NCBI GenBank assembly: GCA_958296105.1
Contig: OY282441.1
Span: 124,001 to 188,000 of the forward strand
Length of the DNA stretch: 64,000 nucleotides
Direction of reading: 5' to 3'
From: an uncultured Dehalococcoidia bacterium
Lineage (GTDB): Bacteria > Chloroflexota > Dehalococcoidia > Lucifugimonadales > UBA1123
Below the pieces are notes generated by a model. It searched no databases. It saw only the letters and a list, made by a program, of their open reading frames with translations, and had not been told where the DNA came from. Shown one piece after another: positions 17,520-25,936 of this stretch. The first letter of the stretch is position 1. Each line of letters opens with the position of its first letter. Made by a program: the position numbers and the translations under genes.

Positions 17520-18923
17520 GCTTCTCAGGTGGAGCATCAGCATTGGGCCTGCCGCTGCTATCGAGCCGCCTGCGATCACCTTCGCCATCCAGAGCGGAAC
17601 CGCGTTCTGCACCCACAGGAAGAACGAGAGCTCTATCAGAGCCACCAGCCCCACCAGCCCCACCAGAGCCCTCAGCGCCACGTCCAGCCTCGGCTGAGCC
17701 ATGGCGACCAAGACCGCGCTGAACAAGACTGCGCACAGCGCCGCTCCCACCTCGATGTTCGCGTGCGCGATGGTTTTTAGGCTGATGCCCCCGTCCCTCG
17801 CCCCGGACACGTACTCGGGGAACACCACCACGCTAACGACTGCCGTCGTGATGGCGATTGCCGCCATGCCCGACCCCAGTATCCTCCGAGTCGCTCCCCC
17901 TCGCCACGTGTCGGGAGTGTGGTAGCGGCGCGGAGCATCGGGAGGGTCCTCGGGCAGGGGAGGGATCGGGACCGGATGATCCGGCAGCGGCGGCCGTCTC
18001 CAGAACATCAGCGCCATCCCCAGCGGGATGGACGCCAGCACCGCCGGAATGGGGTAGAACACGAGCAGAACCCAGACGGGAATGGCCAGCACGGGCATCG
18101 GAAATATGATCAAGATGGTGTGCCACATCGCCCTTCTTTCGGTGAACAGCGCGGTGTTGGACAGAAGCAGCGCCATTCCGGTGAACTGGAGCGCCGCAGC
18201 CACCGCGAGCGCCTGAATCCCTACGTCTCGCAGCAGAATGAGCAGCTTGCCCGTAGCCGAAAAATCGGTCGGCGTGAAGCTCCCCAGCCCAACCCGGCTC
18301 CAGCTGCCGTCCGCGCGCCCCACCAGCGCCCCTTGCAGCCCCATCGCCGCGACCACGTTTCCGCTGCGCCCGTCGTATACCAGAGCCTTCGGAGACGTGG
18401 TGATCGTCCGCTCCTCCAAACTTCTGGTGGCTGCCGCCTGCGCCCGCCTGTTGTCTGGAGTTCTGAGATAGAAGCCGGAGTAGACAGTAGCGGCGCCGAC
18501 GCTAGTCTGGACGACTATGTCCGAGTTCTCGATGGAATACGTCCCGCGCGGGGTGACGACCGTCTGCCCGCCCCACGAGATCACCGCCTCGCCCAGCCTG
18601 TACGTGGCTGGAGAATCCGTCCACGTCTCCCCGCCGTCCTCGCTCAGACGCATGTCACCGGAGACCACGAACATTCCGTCCGCAGAGACGCCCACGCGGG
18701 TGATTCCCTCCACCGGAGGATACTCTTCGGGAAAGCACGCCGCGGACGACAGCGCCGCCATGACGGCCGCCAGCAGCGCGAAGCGCGCCCGCCCCCAGCC
18801 GCTCGGACTGCCCATCGCCGGCGTGAAGGGCAGGGACAGCTTGCGCGCCCAGCCGCCGCGCGACACAATCGCCGCGAACGCCATCGCCAATAGGCCGAGC
18901 AAGCGGTTCTCAGGCGCGTTCAT
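17493..18923 (-). CDS. Membrane protein with N-terminal lipoprotein-like signal and beta-propeller-like region; function unknown
   Basis: A 476-residue protein from the ATG at 18923 (a TTG at 18944 would overlap the preceding stop). Two hydrophobic N-terminal stretches occur, the second ending in LSSAACFPEE and resembling a lipoprotein signal if translation begins at the ATG at 18818. Residues of the next 150 or so (GVSADGMFVVSGDMRLSEDGGETWTD...) look like BNR or photosystem-stability-type blades. Then come about seven membrane segments separated by a Pro-rich loop (PPLPDHPVPIPPLPEDPP). It follows a thiamine-diphosphate enzyme gene after 13 bases on the same strand. I do not recognise a family for the whole chain. 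Confidence 0.7.
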   Translation of the reverse strand: MNAPENRLLGLLAMAFAAIVSRGGWARKLSLPFTPAMGSPSGWGRARFALLAAVMAALSSAACFPEEYPPVEGITRVGVSADGMFVVSGDMRLSEDGGETWTDSPATYRLGEAVISWGGQTVVTPRGTYSIENSDIVVQTSVGAATVYSGFYLRTPDNRRAQAAATRSLEERTITTSPKALVYDGRSGNVVAAMGLQGALVGRADGSWSRVGLGSFTPTDFSATGKLLILLRDVGIQALAVAAALQFTGMALLLSNTALFTERRAMWHTILIIFPMPVLAIPVWVLLVFYPIPAVLASIPLGMALMFWRRPPLPDHPVPIPPLPEDPPDAPRRYHTPDTWRGGATRRILGSGMAAIAITTAVVSVVVFPEYVSGARDGGISLKTIAHANIEVGAALCAVLFSAVLVAMAQPRLDVALRALVGLVGLVALIELSFFLWVQNAVPLWMAKVIAGGSIAAAGPMLMLHLRSYDRRMRAK

Positions 18924-18936
18924 GTCCCGTCGAAAT

Positions 18937-20535
18937 CTACCCAAACGGGTTCGGCATCATCCCCACGGGAACCTCGATCAGCGTTGGCTTCTCGATTGCC
19001 ACAGACTCGGCAAGCGCCGACTCCAGCCCATCCGCCCCCGACGCTCGGACTCCCCGAACCCCGTAGGCTTCCGCCAGCTTCATGAAGTCGGGGTTGTGCA
19101 GATCCGCCCCGATGGTCCGCCCCTCGAACCGCGTAGTCTGATCGCGCAGCACGTTTCCGTAGGCGCTGTCGTTGAACACCACCGCCACCGCGTTGATCCC
19201 GTACTTCACCGCGGTGGACATCTCCTGAGAGGCGAACATGAACCCCCCATCGCCCGATATAGCCACCACCGCCTTGTTCGGCTGCGCCACCTTCGCCCCC
19301 AGCGCCACCGGGTAGGCGTAGCCCAGATTGCCGTAGTACGAGCTGGTCAGATACGTGCGCGGCTCGTACACCGGATAGTTCACTCGGCTGTAGTATCCGA
19401 CCTGCGTCATTCCCGATATCACTATCCCATCGTCTGGAACTGCGCCCCGAATCGCCTGCGTAAACCCGTGCTGCGGCTCGATCTTCGGCAGCGCCGCCCC
19501 CCGCTCTTTGCGCAGCGCTCGCATCTCCTCCTCACGACTCGCGCGCGGACTCGTCACCTCTCCCAGCGCGGCGATCAGCTTGTCCAGCGTGTGGCGCGCG
19601 TCTCCGACAAGCCCAACCGTGTCCTCGTAGTTGCGACCGATCTCATCCGGGTCTATGTCTATCTGAAGCGCCTTCTGCGTCAGGAATCCCGGATAGGCGT
19701 TGCGCGTTCCGACCATGACCACCAGATCATGCTCGCTCCACCGCTCCATGTACGGATCCCCTCGCAGATTGAGACCGCCCAGAGATAGGTAGTGGCGATC
19801 CGAAAGCGCGCCCCTGCCCTCGGCGGTCATCACCACCGGAGCTTGGAGCAGCTCGGCGAAACGCCTCAGCGATTCGGATGCGTTAGACGCTATCGCCCCT
19901 CCGCCAGCCAGCAGTATCGGGTTCTTCGCGCCTGCGATCAGACGCGCCGCCGAGCCTATCTCCGAGTCTGGCGGCGTCTCCGCCGGATACATGCCGGACT
20001 CGAACAGATCAACGTCCGTCTCGTCCTCCAGCGTCTCCGGCGGAATCTCGATCTCCACCGGCCTGGGCCGCCCCGTCTTCAGCTGGCGGAACGCCTCGTG
20101 TACGGCGGACGGAATCTCCGCCGCGTCCAGAATGCGATGCGCCCACTTCGTGATCGGTTTGATCGTGTCCAGCTGGTCGTTCACCTCGTGCAGCATCCCC
20201 CTGTCCACCCCGATGAAGTCCCGCTGTATCTGCCCCGCCACCACCAGCACCGGAGACGATGCCGAATACGCCGTGCCTATGGCGGCGCTCGCGTTCTGAA
20301 GCCCCGGTCCCGGCACCACCAGCGCGGTGCCGATTCCGCCCGACGCTCTGGCGTAGCCGTCCGCCATATACGCCGTAGCCTGCTCGTGTCTGGTCGAGAT
20401 GAACCGAATTCCCGGCTCCTGCGCCAGACCGTCCAGCGCGTGATAGAGCTGAACCCCCGGCAGTCCGAATATGACTCGGACACCTTCGCGGTACAGAGAT
20501 CTGGCCAGAGCTTGGCCACCTGTCATTACTGGCAT
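18937..20535 (-). CDS. Thiamine-diphosphate-binding enzyme, acetolactate synthase large-subunit type
   Basis: A 532-residue complete three-domain ThDP enzyme. The catalytic glutamate lies in FISTRHEQATAYMADGYAR near residue 50, followed by the PGPGLQNASAAIGTAY stretch. The cofactor-binding part has GDGGFMFASQEMSTAVKYG and FNDSAYGNVLRDQ. The sequence from 20535 reads MPVMTGGQALARSLYREGV; the second Met is also possible. It is most like the biosynthetic-type or uncharacterised acetolactate synthase/benzoylformate decarboxylase group. No regulatory subunit (ilvN) or other ilv gene is adjacent, so a catabolic role on some 2-oxo acid is as likely as branched-chain synthesis. Confidence 0.87.
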   Translation of the reverse strand: MPVMTGGQALARSLYREGVRVIFGLPGVQLYHALDGLAQEPGIRFISTRHEQATAYMADGYARASGGIGTALVVPGPGLQNASAAIGTAYSASSPVLVVAGQIQRDFIGVDRGMLHEVNDQLDTIKPITKWAHRILDAAEIPSAVHEAFRQLKTGRPRPVEIEIPPETLEDETDVDLFESGMYPAETPPDSEIGSAARLIAGAKNPILLAGGGAIASNASESLRRFAELLQAPVVMTAEGRGALSDRHYLSLGGLNLRGDPYMERWSEHDLVVMVGTRNAYPGFLTQKALQIDIDPDEIGRNYEDTVGLVGDARHTLDKLIAALGEVTSPRASREEEMRALRKERGAALPKIEPQHGFTQAIRGAVPDDGIVISGMTQVGYYSRVNYPVYEPRTYLTSSYYGNLGYAYPVALGAKVAQPNKAVVAISGDGGFMFASQEMSTAVKYGINAVAVVFNDSAYGNVLRDQTTRFEGRTIGADLHNPDFMKLAEAYGVRGVRASGADGLESALAESVAIEKPTLIEVPVGMMPNPFG

Positions 20536-20593
20536 TTTTCTTAGAGCTCTTTCTGATTCAGTCTTGCTTTAGCCTGCCGACCATCTCGCGCCG

Positions 20594-21760
20594 TCATGTC
20601 GACCTCTGCGCGTCGTAGTCCGCAGACGCGCGCTCCATCGCCTTCGTCCTGAGATCCGCCAGATCCCCCCTGATGTCCCTGGACCACGCCTGAGACTGGT
20701 TCAGGCTGGCAATCGACCCTTGGAAGTGCGGCATCACGTAGCGCGACATCAGCTCGTAGCTGCGCAGAACCTGTTCGCGCGTTCCGAACTCCGTCGCCTG
20801 CACCAGCAGACCGCCGAAGCCCCCGGTCGACTCTTCCAGCTGGTATATCCTCTCGATCATGTCGTCGGGAGTGCCTACGCACCACGCGCCGCGCTCGACC
20901 ATCAGATCCACTATCTTGTCCTGTGGACAGTCCGTGGCGTCCGCGCCCAGCGTCTGCTCGAAGTATTCCCTCTGGAAGCGTCCAGCGCCCACCCGCGCCT
21001 GTTCCAGCGCCTCCCTCTTCGTATCCGCGAGGAACGCGATAGTCACCAGCCGCCACTCGTTGCGATCCACCGTGTTTCCGTACCGCTCCGCCGTCTCCTC
21101 CGCGATCTTCCAGAAGTCCTTCATATCTCGCGCATACGAGCCGCCGCGAACCACGCTCACCGACAGCACCCCCAGCCCGTACTTGCCCGCCAGCACCATG
21201 CCGGAGGGCGACTGCGCCGCCGCCACCGCCATAGGAAAGTGCGGCTTCGTATACGGACGCAGATGACACGTCGCCTCGCGCAGCGTGAACCACGAGCCTT
21301 CGTAGGTTATCGGCTCCGTCTCCGTCACCAGTCGCTTGATGATCCCCATAGACTCGTCCATCCGCCGCCGCTGCTCCACCGGGTCTATCCCCAGCATGTA
21401 GGCGTCCGTCGTCAGCGCCCCTGGCCCCACGCCCAGCATCGCCCTTCCGCGCGTCATGTGATCCAGCTGCACCATGCGGTTGGCGACCATCAGCGGGTGG
21501 TGATAGGGAAGGCTGATGACCCCCGTCCCCAGCTTGATGTGCTTAGTGCGCTCCGCCGCAGCCGCCATGAACAGCTCCGGAGAGGCTATCGTCTCCCACC
21601 CCGCGCTGTGATGCTCGCCTATCCATGCCTCGTCGAAGTCGAGATAGTCGAGCCACTCTATCAGCTCGAAGTCCCGCTCGTATGCCACCGTAGGGTTCTC
21701 GTTCTGCCAGTGGAACGGCGCCATGAATATGCCGAATTTCATGCGTTCTGGAAGAGCCAT
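20594..21760 (-). CDS. LLM-class (bacterial luciferase-like) flavin-dependent oxidoreductase
   Basis: A 388-residue member of the luciferase-like TIM-barrel monooxygenases, which use reduced FMN or coenzyme F420. The start at 21760 (MALPERMKFGIFMAPFHWQ) is chosen because AAGGGG lies upstream and family similarity begins there. Recognisable parts are FDEAWIGEHHSAGWETIASPELF, KLGTGVISLPYHHPLMVANRM and RAMLGVGPGALTTDAYMLG. Length suits the alkanal/limonene-type monooxygenase group. It lies upstream of the ThDP enzyme on the same strand, 58 bases apart, which suggests a shared catabolic operon. Substrate unknown. Confidence 0.9.
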   Translation of the reverse strand: MALPERMKFGIFMAPFHWQNENPTVAYERDFELIEWLDYLDFDEAWIGEHHSAGWETIASPELFMAAAAERTKHIKLGTGVISLPYHHPLMVANRMVQLDHMTRGRAMLGVGPGALTTDAYMLGIDPVEQRRRMDESMGIIKRLVTETEPITYEGSWFTLREATCHLRPYTKPHFPMAVAAAQSPSGMVLAGKYGLGVLSVSVVRGGSYARDMKDFWKIAEETAERYGNTVDRNEWRLVTIAFLADTKREALEQARVGAGRFQREYFEQTLGADATDCPQDKIVDLMVERGAWCVGTPDDMIERIYQLEESTGGFGGLLVQATEFGTREQVLRSYELMSRYVMPHFQGSIASLNQSQAWSRDIRGDLADLRTKAMERASADYDAQRST

Positions 21761-21950
21761 GCCTGCGACCCCTTGTTGGATGTGTTTGTGCCGTGAGCTG
21801 CGAACCGAGACGACCCGGAACCGCCCCGAGCTGCCGAGCTGCCTCAAAGATTCTAGCACGGGGCGCTGTACGTTGTCAGTCGCCTTGACGCAAGGCTATT
21901 CTCAGTTCGTGTGTATAGAGAACGTAATGCCAGCGCGAGCCGAGAATACC

Positions 21951-22012
21951 AAATCCCCTCTCCCTTCGAGGGAGAGGGCTAGGGTGAGGGTGACCTCCCG
22001 CCACAAAATCTT
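21951..22012. repeat. Dispersed palindromic intergenic repeat (CCCTCTCCC...GGGAGAGGG type)
   Basis: The palindrome CCCTCTCCC-TTCGA-GGGAGAGGG (21956-21978) is followed by CTAGGGTGAGGGTG and a short tail ending in CCACAAAATC. The same head and tail occur at 52600-52650, and shorter variants at 27092-27130 and 52491-52560. The rest of the 21761-22052 spacer shows no gene. Confidence 0.8.
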
Positions 22013-22052
22013 GGCATGTATGGCGCTGCCGTTGCTGGCTGGCATCCGCCCC

Positions 22053-22859
22053 TCAGCCTTCCCACCCCCGCGCAACGTCCACCGCGCGCGAGAACTCCAC
22101 CCCGCGAAACCCGCCAATGAAGTCCAGCAGCCGCTCCAGCATCCGAACCCGTCCCGGCCTGCCTATGATGTACGGGTGCATCGTCAGAACGAACGCCCGC
22201 CCGTAGTGATAAGCCCCCTCGAATCCGGACGACCACACGTCATACACCTGACCCGGGCTCGCCATGACCGGCCTCGCGCCCAGCGATGGAGCGTAGTTGA
22301 AGTACGGCGCGTCGTCCAGCTCCCAGTGGACGGGAATCTCGATCAGCGTCCGCTCGTCCACGTAGACGCGGTAGGGGACGTCGTCACCCATCAGGCTGGA
22401 GTCGTACACGAAATCTCGGTCTGCGAGAAGCTCCAGCGAATTCTCGCTCAGCTCCCAGCTTGGAGACCTGTACCCCGCCGGAGCCTCGCCCGTCAGCCCC
22501 TCCAGAATCTCGATACCCCTGTCCAAGACGTCCGCCTCGTCAGCGCGGCTCAGCGTCGCCGGCGGCTCGTGCATGTATCCGTGATGCGCCACCTCGTGGC
22601 CTCTGGCGTGAATGTCTTTCACCAGCCCCTCGTGCGTCTCCGCCACGTAGCCCGGAATGTAGAAGCTCGCCCTGATGTCGCGCCTCTCCAGGACGTCCAG
22701 TATCCTCGGCGTGGCGACCGAAGGCCCATACTCGCGCATAGACATCAGGCTTGGCAGATTCGCCGAAGCCGGATCCCTGTTGATCGCGCTCGAAACCCCG
22801 TCTATGTCGAACCCCAGCATCACCACGCAGCGCGTATCCCCGTGCCATATCCCGCTCAT
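22053..22859 (-). CDS. Polysaccharide deacetylase family protein (carbohydrate esterase 4 / NodB fold)
   Basis: A 268-residue protein from the ATG at 22859, which has GGAGGAG just upstream. The opening VVMLGFDIDGV supplies the first aspartates of the metal site. RRDIRASFYIPGYVAETH, GHEVAHHGYMHEPPATLS and GYRSPSWELSENSLELL follow the motif order of CE4 deacetylases, with the metal-binding histidines in HEVAHHGYMH. Members remove N-acetyl or O-acetyl groups from sugars, or hydrolyse cyclic amides such as allantoin (PuuE group). It diverges from the hydrolase gene at 22963 across a 103-base region. Confidence 0.87.
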   Translation of the reverse strand: MSGIWHGDTRCVVMLGFDIDGVSSAINRDPASANLPSLMSMREYGPSVATPRILDVLERRDIRASFYIPGYVAETHEGLVKDIHARGHEVAHHGYMHEPPATLSRADEADVLDRGIEILEGLTGEAPAGYRSPSWELSENSLELLADRDFVYDSSLMGDDVPYRVYVDERTLIEIPVHWELDDAPYFNYAPSLGARPVMASPGQVYDVWSSGFEGAYHYGRAFVLTMHPYIIGRPGRVRMLERLLDFIGGFRGVEFSRAVDVARGWEG

Positions 22860-22922
22860 GTTTCTCCTCCGCGCAGACTCGTTCACAGCGCGCCCATCGT
22901 ATATCGCCGCTGCCCATACTGC

Positions 22923-22942
22923 TATACTCTCTTGTCGACAAG
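22923..22942. promoter_or_regulatory. Divergent regulatory region: -10-like TATACT and a perfect 12-bp palindrome
   Basis: TATACT at 22923-22928 (+) is followed by the perfect palindrome CTTGTCGACAAG at 22931-22942, just upstream of the hydrolase start. The palindrome would overlap the transcription start and could be an operator; no regulator gene is adjacent and the -35 box is unclear. Confidence 0.35.
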
Positions 22943-22962
22943 TTAGCGAGGGGAGAGCCGAA

Positions 22963-23859
22963 TTGAGCCGCCTGTACAAGATATTCGCCGCGGCTGCGCT
23001 CGCGCTCGCCGTGTACCTCGGAATAGCCTACCGCATAGCGTCCGGAGTCACCGTCTCCGAGCGAGTCGATCTCGACGGAACACCCGCCGACTTCGGCAGC
23101 TGGTTCGAGGAGGTCAGGTTCATGTCTCGGCGCGGAGACGCGATGCTGGACGGATGGTTCCTGCCCGGCAGAGCGGATATGCCCGTCATCGTCTTCGTTC
23201 ACGGCATCAGCTCCACCAGAACCGGAGCCGGCATGACCGAGCTGGCGTCCATGCTCGGCTCGCGCGGATTCGGCGCGCTGCTGTTCGACCTGCGCGGACA
23301 CGGACGCTCCGGCGGCAGTCGCATGTCCGGCGGCTGGCACGAGCGCATGGACGTTCTCGGCGCATGTGATTACCTCCTCGCCAGAGGAATACCGCCCGGC
23401 GACATAGCCATTCACGGCCTCTCCATGGGCGCGGCCAGCGCCGCCCTCGCCGCCGCCGAGCAGCCGCAGGTCGCCGCCCTCGTGCTGGATTCCCCCTTCG
23501 CGCGCGCCTCCGAGCTGGTCAACAGAGAGACCGCCCTGATCCTGCGCCTGCCCGAGTGGTTCGTGGCAGTGTTCAAGCCCGTTGGCGTCATGCTCGCCAA
23601 GCTCCTGTACCAGATAGACGTGAACTCCATCTCACCCGAGGCGGCGATGACGCGCCTCGAATACCCCGTGCTGGTCATCTGCGGCGTGGAGGACGAGAGA
23701 ATCCCCCCGGAGCAGAGCCGCAGGGTTTACGATGCCGCCCCCGAGGGAAGCATGATCTGGACCATAGACGGCATCGCCCACGCCGCCGCCTTCTCCGACA
23801 ACAAACTCGAATACGCCGACAGAGTCGAGACCTACCTACTGGCGCGCCTGCGCCCCTAG
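22963..23859 (+). CDS. Alpha/beta hydrolase with N-terminal membrane anchor
   Basis: A 298-residue hydrolase. The TTG at 22963 is chosen because GAGGGGAG lies 6-13 bases upstream and it gives a natural N-terminus (MSRLYKIFAAAALALAVYLG), a membrane anchor or uncleaved signal. The fold is shown by VIVFVHGISSTRTG (oxyanion strand), LLFDLRGHGRSGG, the nucleophile elbow HGLSMGAASAALA, the Asp in CGVEDERIPPEQ and the His in GIAHAAAF. The last 24 bases overlap the convergent end of proS. The substrate is unknown; the family includes bacterial serine hydrolases of the BEM46/ABHD13 type. Confidence 0.88.
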   Translation: MSRLYKIFAAAALALAVYLGIAYRIASGVTVSERVDLDGTPADFGSWFEEVRFMSRRGDAMLDGWFLPGRADMPVIVFVHGISSTRTGAGMTELASMLGSRGFGALLFDLRGHGRSGGSRMSGGWHERMDVLGACDYLLARGIPPGDIAIHGLSMGAASAALAAAEQPQVAALVLDSPFARASELVNRETALILRLPEWFVAVFKPVGVMLAKLLYQIDVNSISPEAAMTRLEYPVLVICGVEDERIPPEQSRRVYDAAPEGSMIWTIDGIAHAAAFSDNKLEYADRVETYLLARLRP

Positions 23860-25545
23860 GAGCTCGTCCACCGCTTCCAGCGCGCCGTCCAGCGCAACCG
23901 TGACCGCGTCCGCCGCGCCGCGCCCCTTCACCTCCACGACCCCCTGATTGACGTTGCGCCTGCTGACCACCACGCGAACCGGCAGCCCGATCAGATCGGC
24001 GTCGTTGAACTTGACGCCCGCGGATCCCCCCCTGTCATCGTACAGAACCGAGCGCCCCGCGCCTCGAAGCTCATCGTAGAGCCTGTCGCCCGCGGCGCTC
24101 ACCTCCTCCACGTTCGTGTTCAGCGCCACCAGATGCACGTCGTAGGGCGCGATGGGAGCGGGAAACACTATGCCCCTCTCATCGTGGTTCTGCTCGATTG
24201 CCGCCGCCAGAAGACGCTCAACCCCTATGCCGTAGCACCCCATGATGATGGGATGCCGCCTGCCCTCTTGGTCCAGATACTGCGCGTTCAGCGCCTCGCT
24301 GTACCTCGTGCCGAGCTTGAACACGTGGCCCACCTCTATCCCCCGACCCTCGTACAGCTCGCCGCCGCACCGCGCGCACTCGCCGCCCGCCTGCGCCAGC
24401 GCGATATCCGCCACGATCTGCGCGCTGAAGTCCCTGGGGTAGTTGACGTTTCGCAGATGATGACCGTCCCTGTTCGCCCCGGCGAAGAAGTTCGAGCCGA
24501 GCGTCACAGAGTCGTCCGCGACCGTGCGCCTCTCCAGACCCACCGGCGAAGCCGACCCCGCCACTATCCCGGCGTCCCGCACCTCCGCCGCGCTCGCAAG
24601 CCGCAGCTCGCCGGGCTGTCCGAGCGCGTTGCTCAGCTTGATCTCGTTCACCTCCAGATCGCCCCGTATCACCACGAAGATCAGCTCCCCGTCCGCCACG
24701 TACAGCACCGCCTTGAGCGTCTTCGACTCCGCCACGCCCACGAAAGCCGCCAGCTCCTCGATGGTGCGCACGCCCGGCGTGTGGACCTCCTCCACCTGCC
24801 CCGCTCGCTCGCTCGGCTGCTGCGGCTTGGCCAGCTCCGCCTTCTCCGCGTTGGCGGCATACTCGCACCCGCCGCACAGTATGATTGTGTCCTCGCCCGC
24901 ATCCGCCAGAAGGATGAACTCCTGAGAATCCTTGCCCCCGATCGCCCCGGAATCTGCATCTACTATGATCGTGTTCAGCCCGCACCTTGCGAAGATGTTG
25001 CGATACGCCCGAACCATCGCCTCGTAGCTGCGGTCCAGCCCGTCCTGATCGGCGTCGAAGCTGTATGCGTCCTTCATGTCGAACTCGCGCACCCTGATCA
25101 GCCCGCCCCTCGGCCTCGGCTCGTCGCGGAACTTCGTCTGAATCTGGTACAGCGTCACCGGCAGGTCTCGGTAGCTGTGGACGTTCGCCCTGACGATCGT
25201 CGTCAGCAGCTCCTCGCACGTTGGAGCCAGCGCAAGCCACCTGCCGCGCCTGTCGGTCAGCCGCATCATGTCCGGCCCGTAGGACTCGTACCGCCCAGAC
25301 TGCTCCCAAAGCTCGCGCGGCTGGAGCTTGGACATGTGAAGCTCCTGCCCACCCGCCGCGTCCATCTCCTCGCGGATTATGCCCTCTATCTTCCTGATCG
25401 AGCGCCACGCCAGCGGCATGTAGCTGTACACCCCCGCCACCGTCTGATGGATCATCCCAGCCCTCAGCATCAGCCGATGGCTGTCCATCTCCGCCTCGGC
25501 GGGCGTATCCCTGAGTGTCTTTCCGAACGACTGTGAAAGGCGCAT
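23836..25545 (-). CDS. proS: Prolyl-tRNA synthetase, bacterial type with editing insertion
   Basis: A 569-residue class II synthetase for tRNA-Pro. Class II motifs are seen in GQELHMSKLQPRELWEQSGR and TKFRDEPRPRGGLIRVREF (motif 2 region). Between the motifs lies the YbaK-like editing domain of about 150 residues (VRTIEELAAFVGVAESKTLKAV onward). Motif 3 is PIIMGCYGIGVERLLAA, followed by the anticodon-binding domain (APYDVHLVALN). This long form is typical of bacteria. It is the last gene of the rpsB-ispG strand cluster, separated from ispG by a 391-base repeat-bearing spacer. Confidence 0.95.
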   Translation of the reverse strand: MRLSQSFGKTLRDTPAEAEMDSHRLMLRAGMIHQTVAGVYSYMPLAWRSIRKIEGIIREEMDAAGGQELHMSKLQPRELWEQSGRYESYGPDMMRLTDRRGRWLALAPTCEELLTTIVRANVHSYRDLPVTLYQIQTKFRDEPRPRGGLIRVREFDMKDAYSFDADQDGLDRSYEAMVRAYRNIFARCGLNTIIVDADSGAIGGKDSQEFILLADAGEDTIILCGGCEYAANAEKAELAKPQQPSERAGQVEEVHTPGVRTIEELAAFVGVAESKTLKAVLYVADGELIFVVIRGDLEVNEIKLSNALGQPGELRLASAAEVRDAGIVAGSASPVGLERRTVADDSVTLGSNFFAGANRDGHHLRNVNYPRDFSAQIVADIALAQAGGECARCGGELYEGRGIEVGHVFKLGTRYSEALNAQYLDQEGRRHPIIMGCYGIGVERLLAAAIEQNHDERGIVFPAPIAPYDVHLVALNTNVEEVSAAGDRLYDELRGAGRSVLYDDRGGSAGVKFNDADLIGLPVRVVVSRRNVNQGVVEVKGRGAADAVTVALDGALEAVDELLGAQARQ

Positions 25546-25549
25546 GTGA

Positions 25550-25830
25550 CCTGAAACCTCAGCGACTGATGGGAATGGCGCGGGAACGACGATTGTACCC
25601 CCGCGACCCCGTAAATCTCGACTCGGACTTTAGAACTTGGACATAGGCGGCGGCGCGGATGAGGAGCCTGAAACCTCAGCGACTGATGGGAATGGCGCGG
25701 GGAATGGCGATTGTACTCACTCCCGCGATCCCGTAGATCTCGACTCGGACTTTAGAACAGCGCCCCCGGCAAGCCCGACTGTCGCGCAGTCGAGCCGAGC
25801 GTTCTGGTATATAGCTGGTATATAGCTGGC
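25550..25830. repeat. Duplicated proS leader plus short TA-rich tandem in the proS-ispG spacer
   Basis: The segment 25550-25636, which ends 5 bases from the proS start codon, recurs at 25667-25758 with a few substitutions and small insertions; both begin CCTGAAACCTCAGCGACTGA and end GACTTTAGAAC. Beyond it, CTGGTATATAG occurs twice in tandem at about 25803-25825. The whole 25546-25936 spacer holds no recognisable gene. Confidence 0.8.
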
Positions 25831-25936
25831 TGCGCGCGATCAGCCAGCGAGACGCGCAATCAGCCAACGGACTATGACCGCGCCATTAGCTGAATAGGGC
25901 AGGCTTTGGACGCGCCCCCTCACTTCACTTCACCCC

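Noticed and set aside
22675-22962. N-terminal extension of the alpha/beta hydrolase to 394 residues
   Set aside because: The extra part is antisense to the deacetylase gene; the TTG at 22963 has a good SD and a natural membrane anchor follows.
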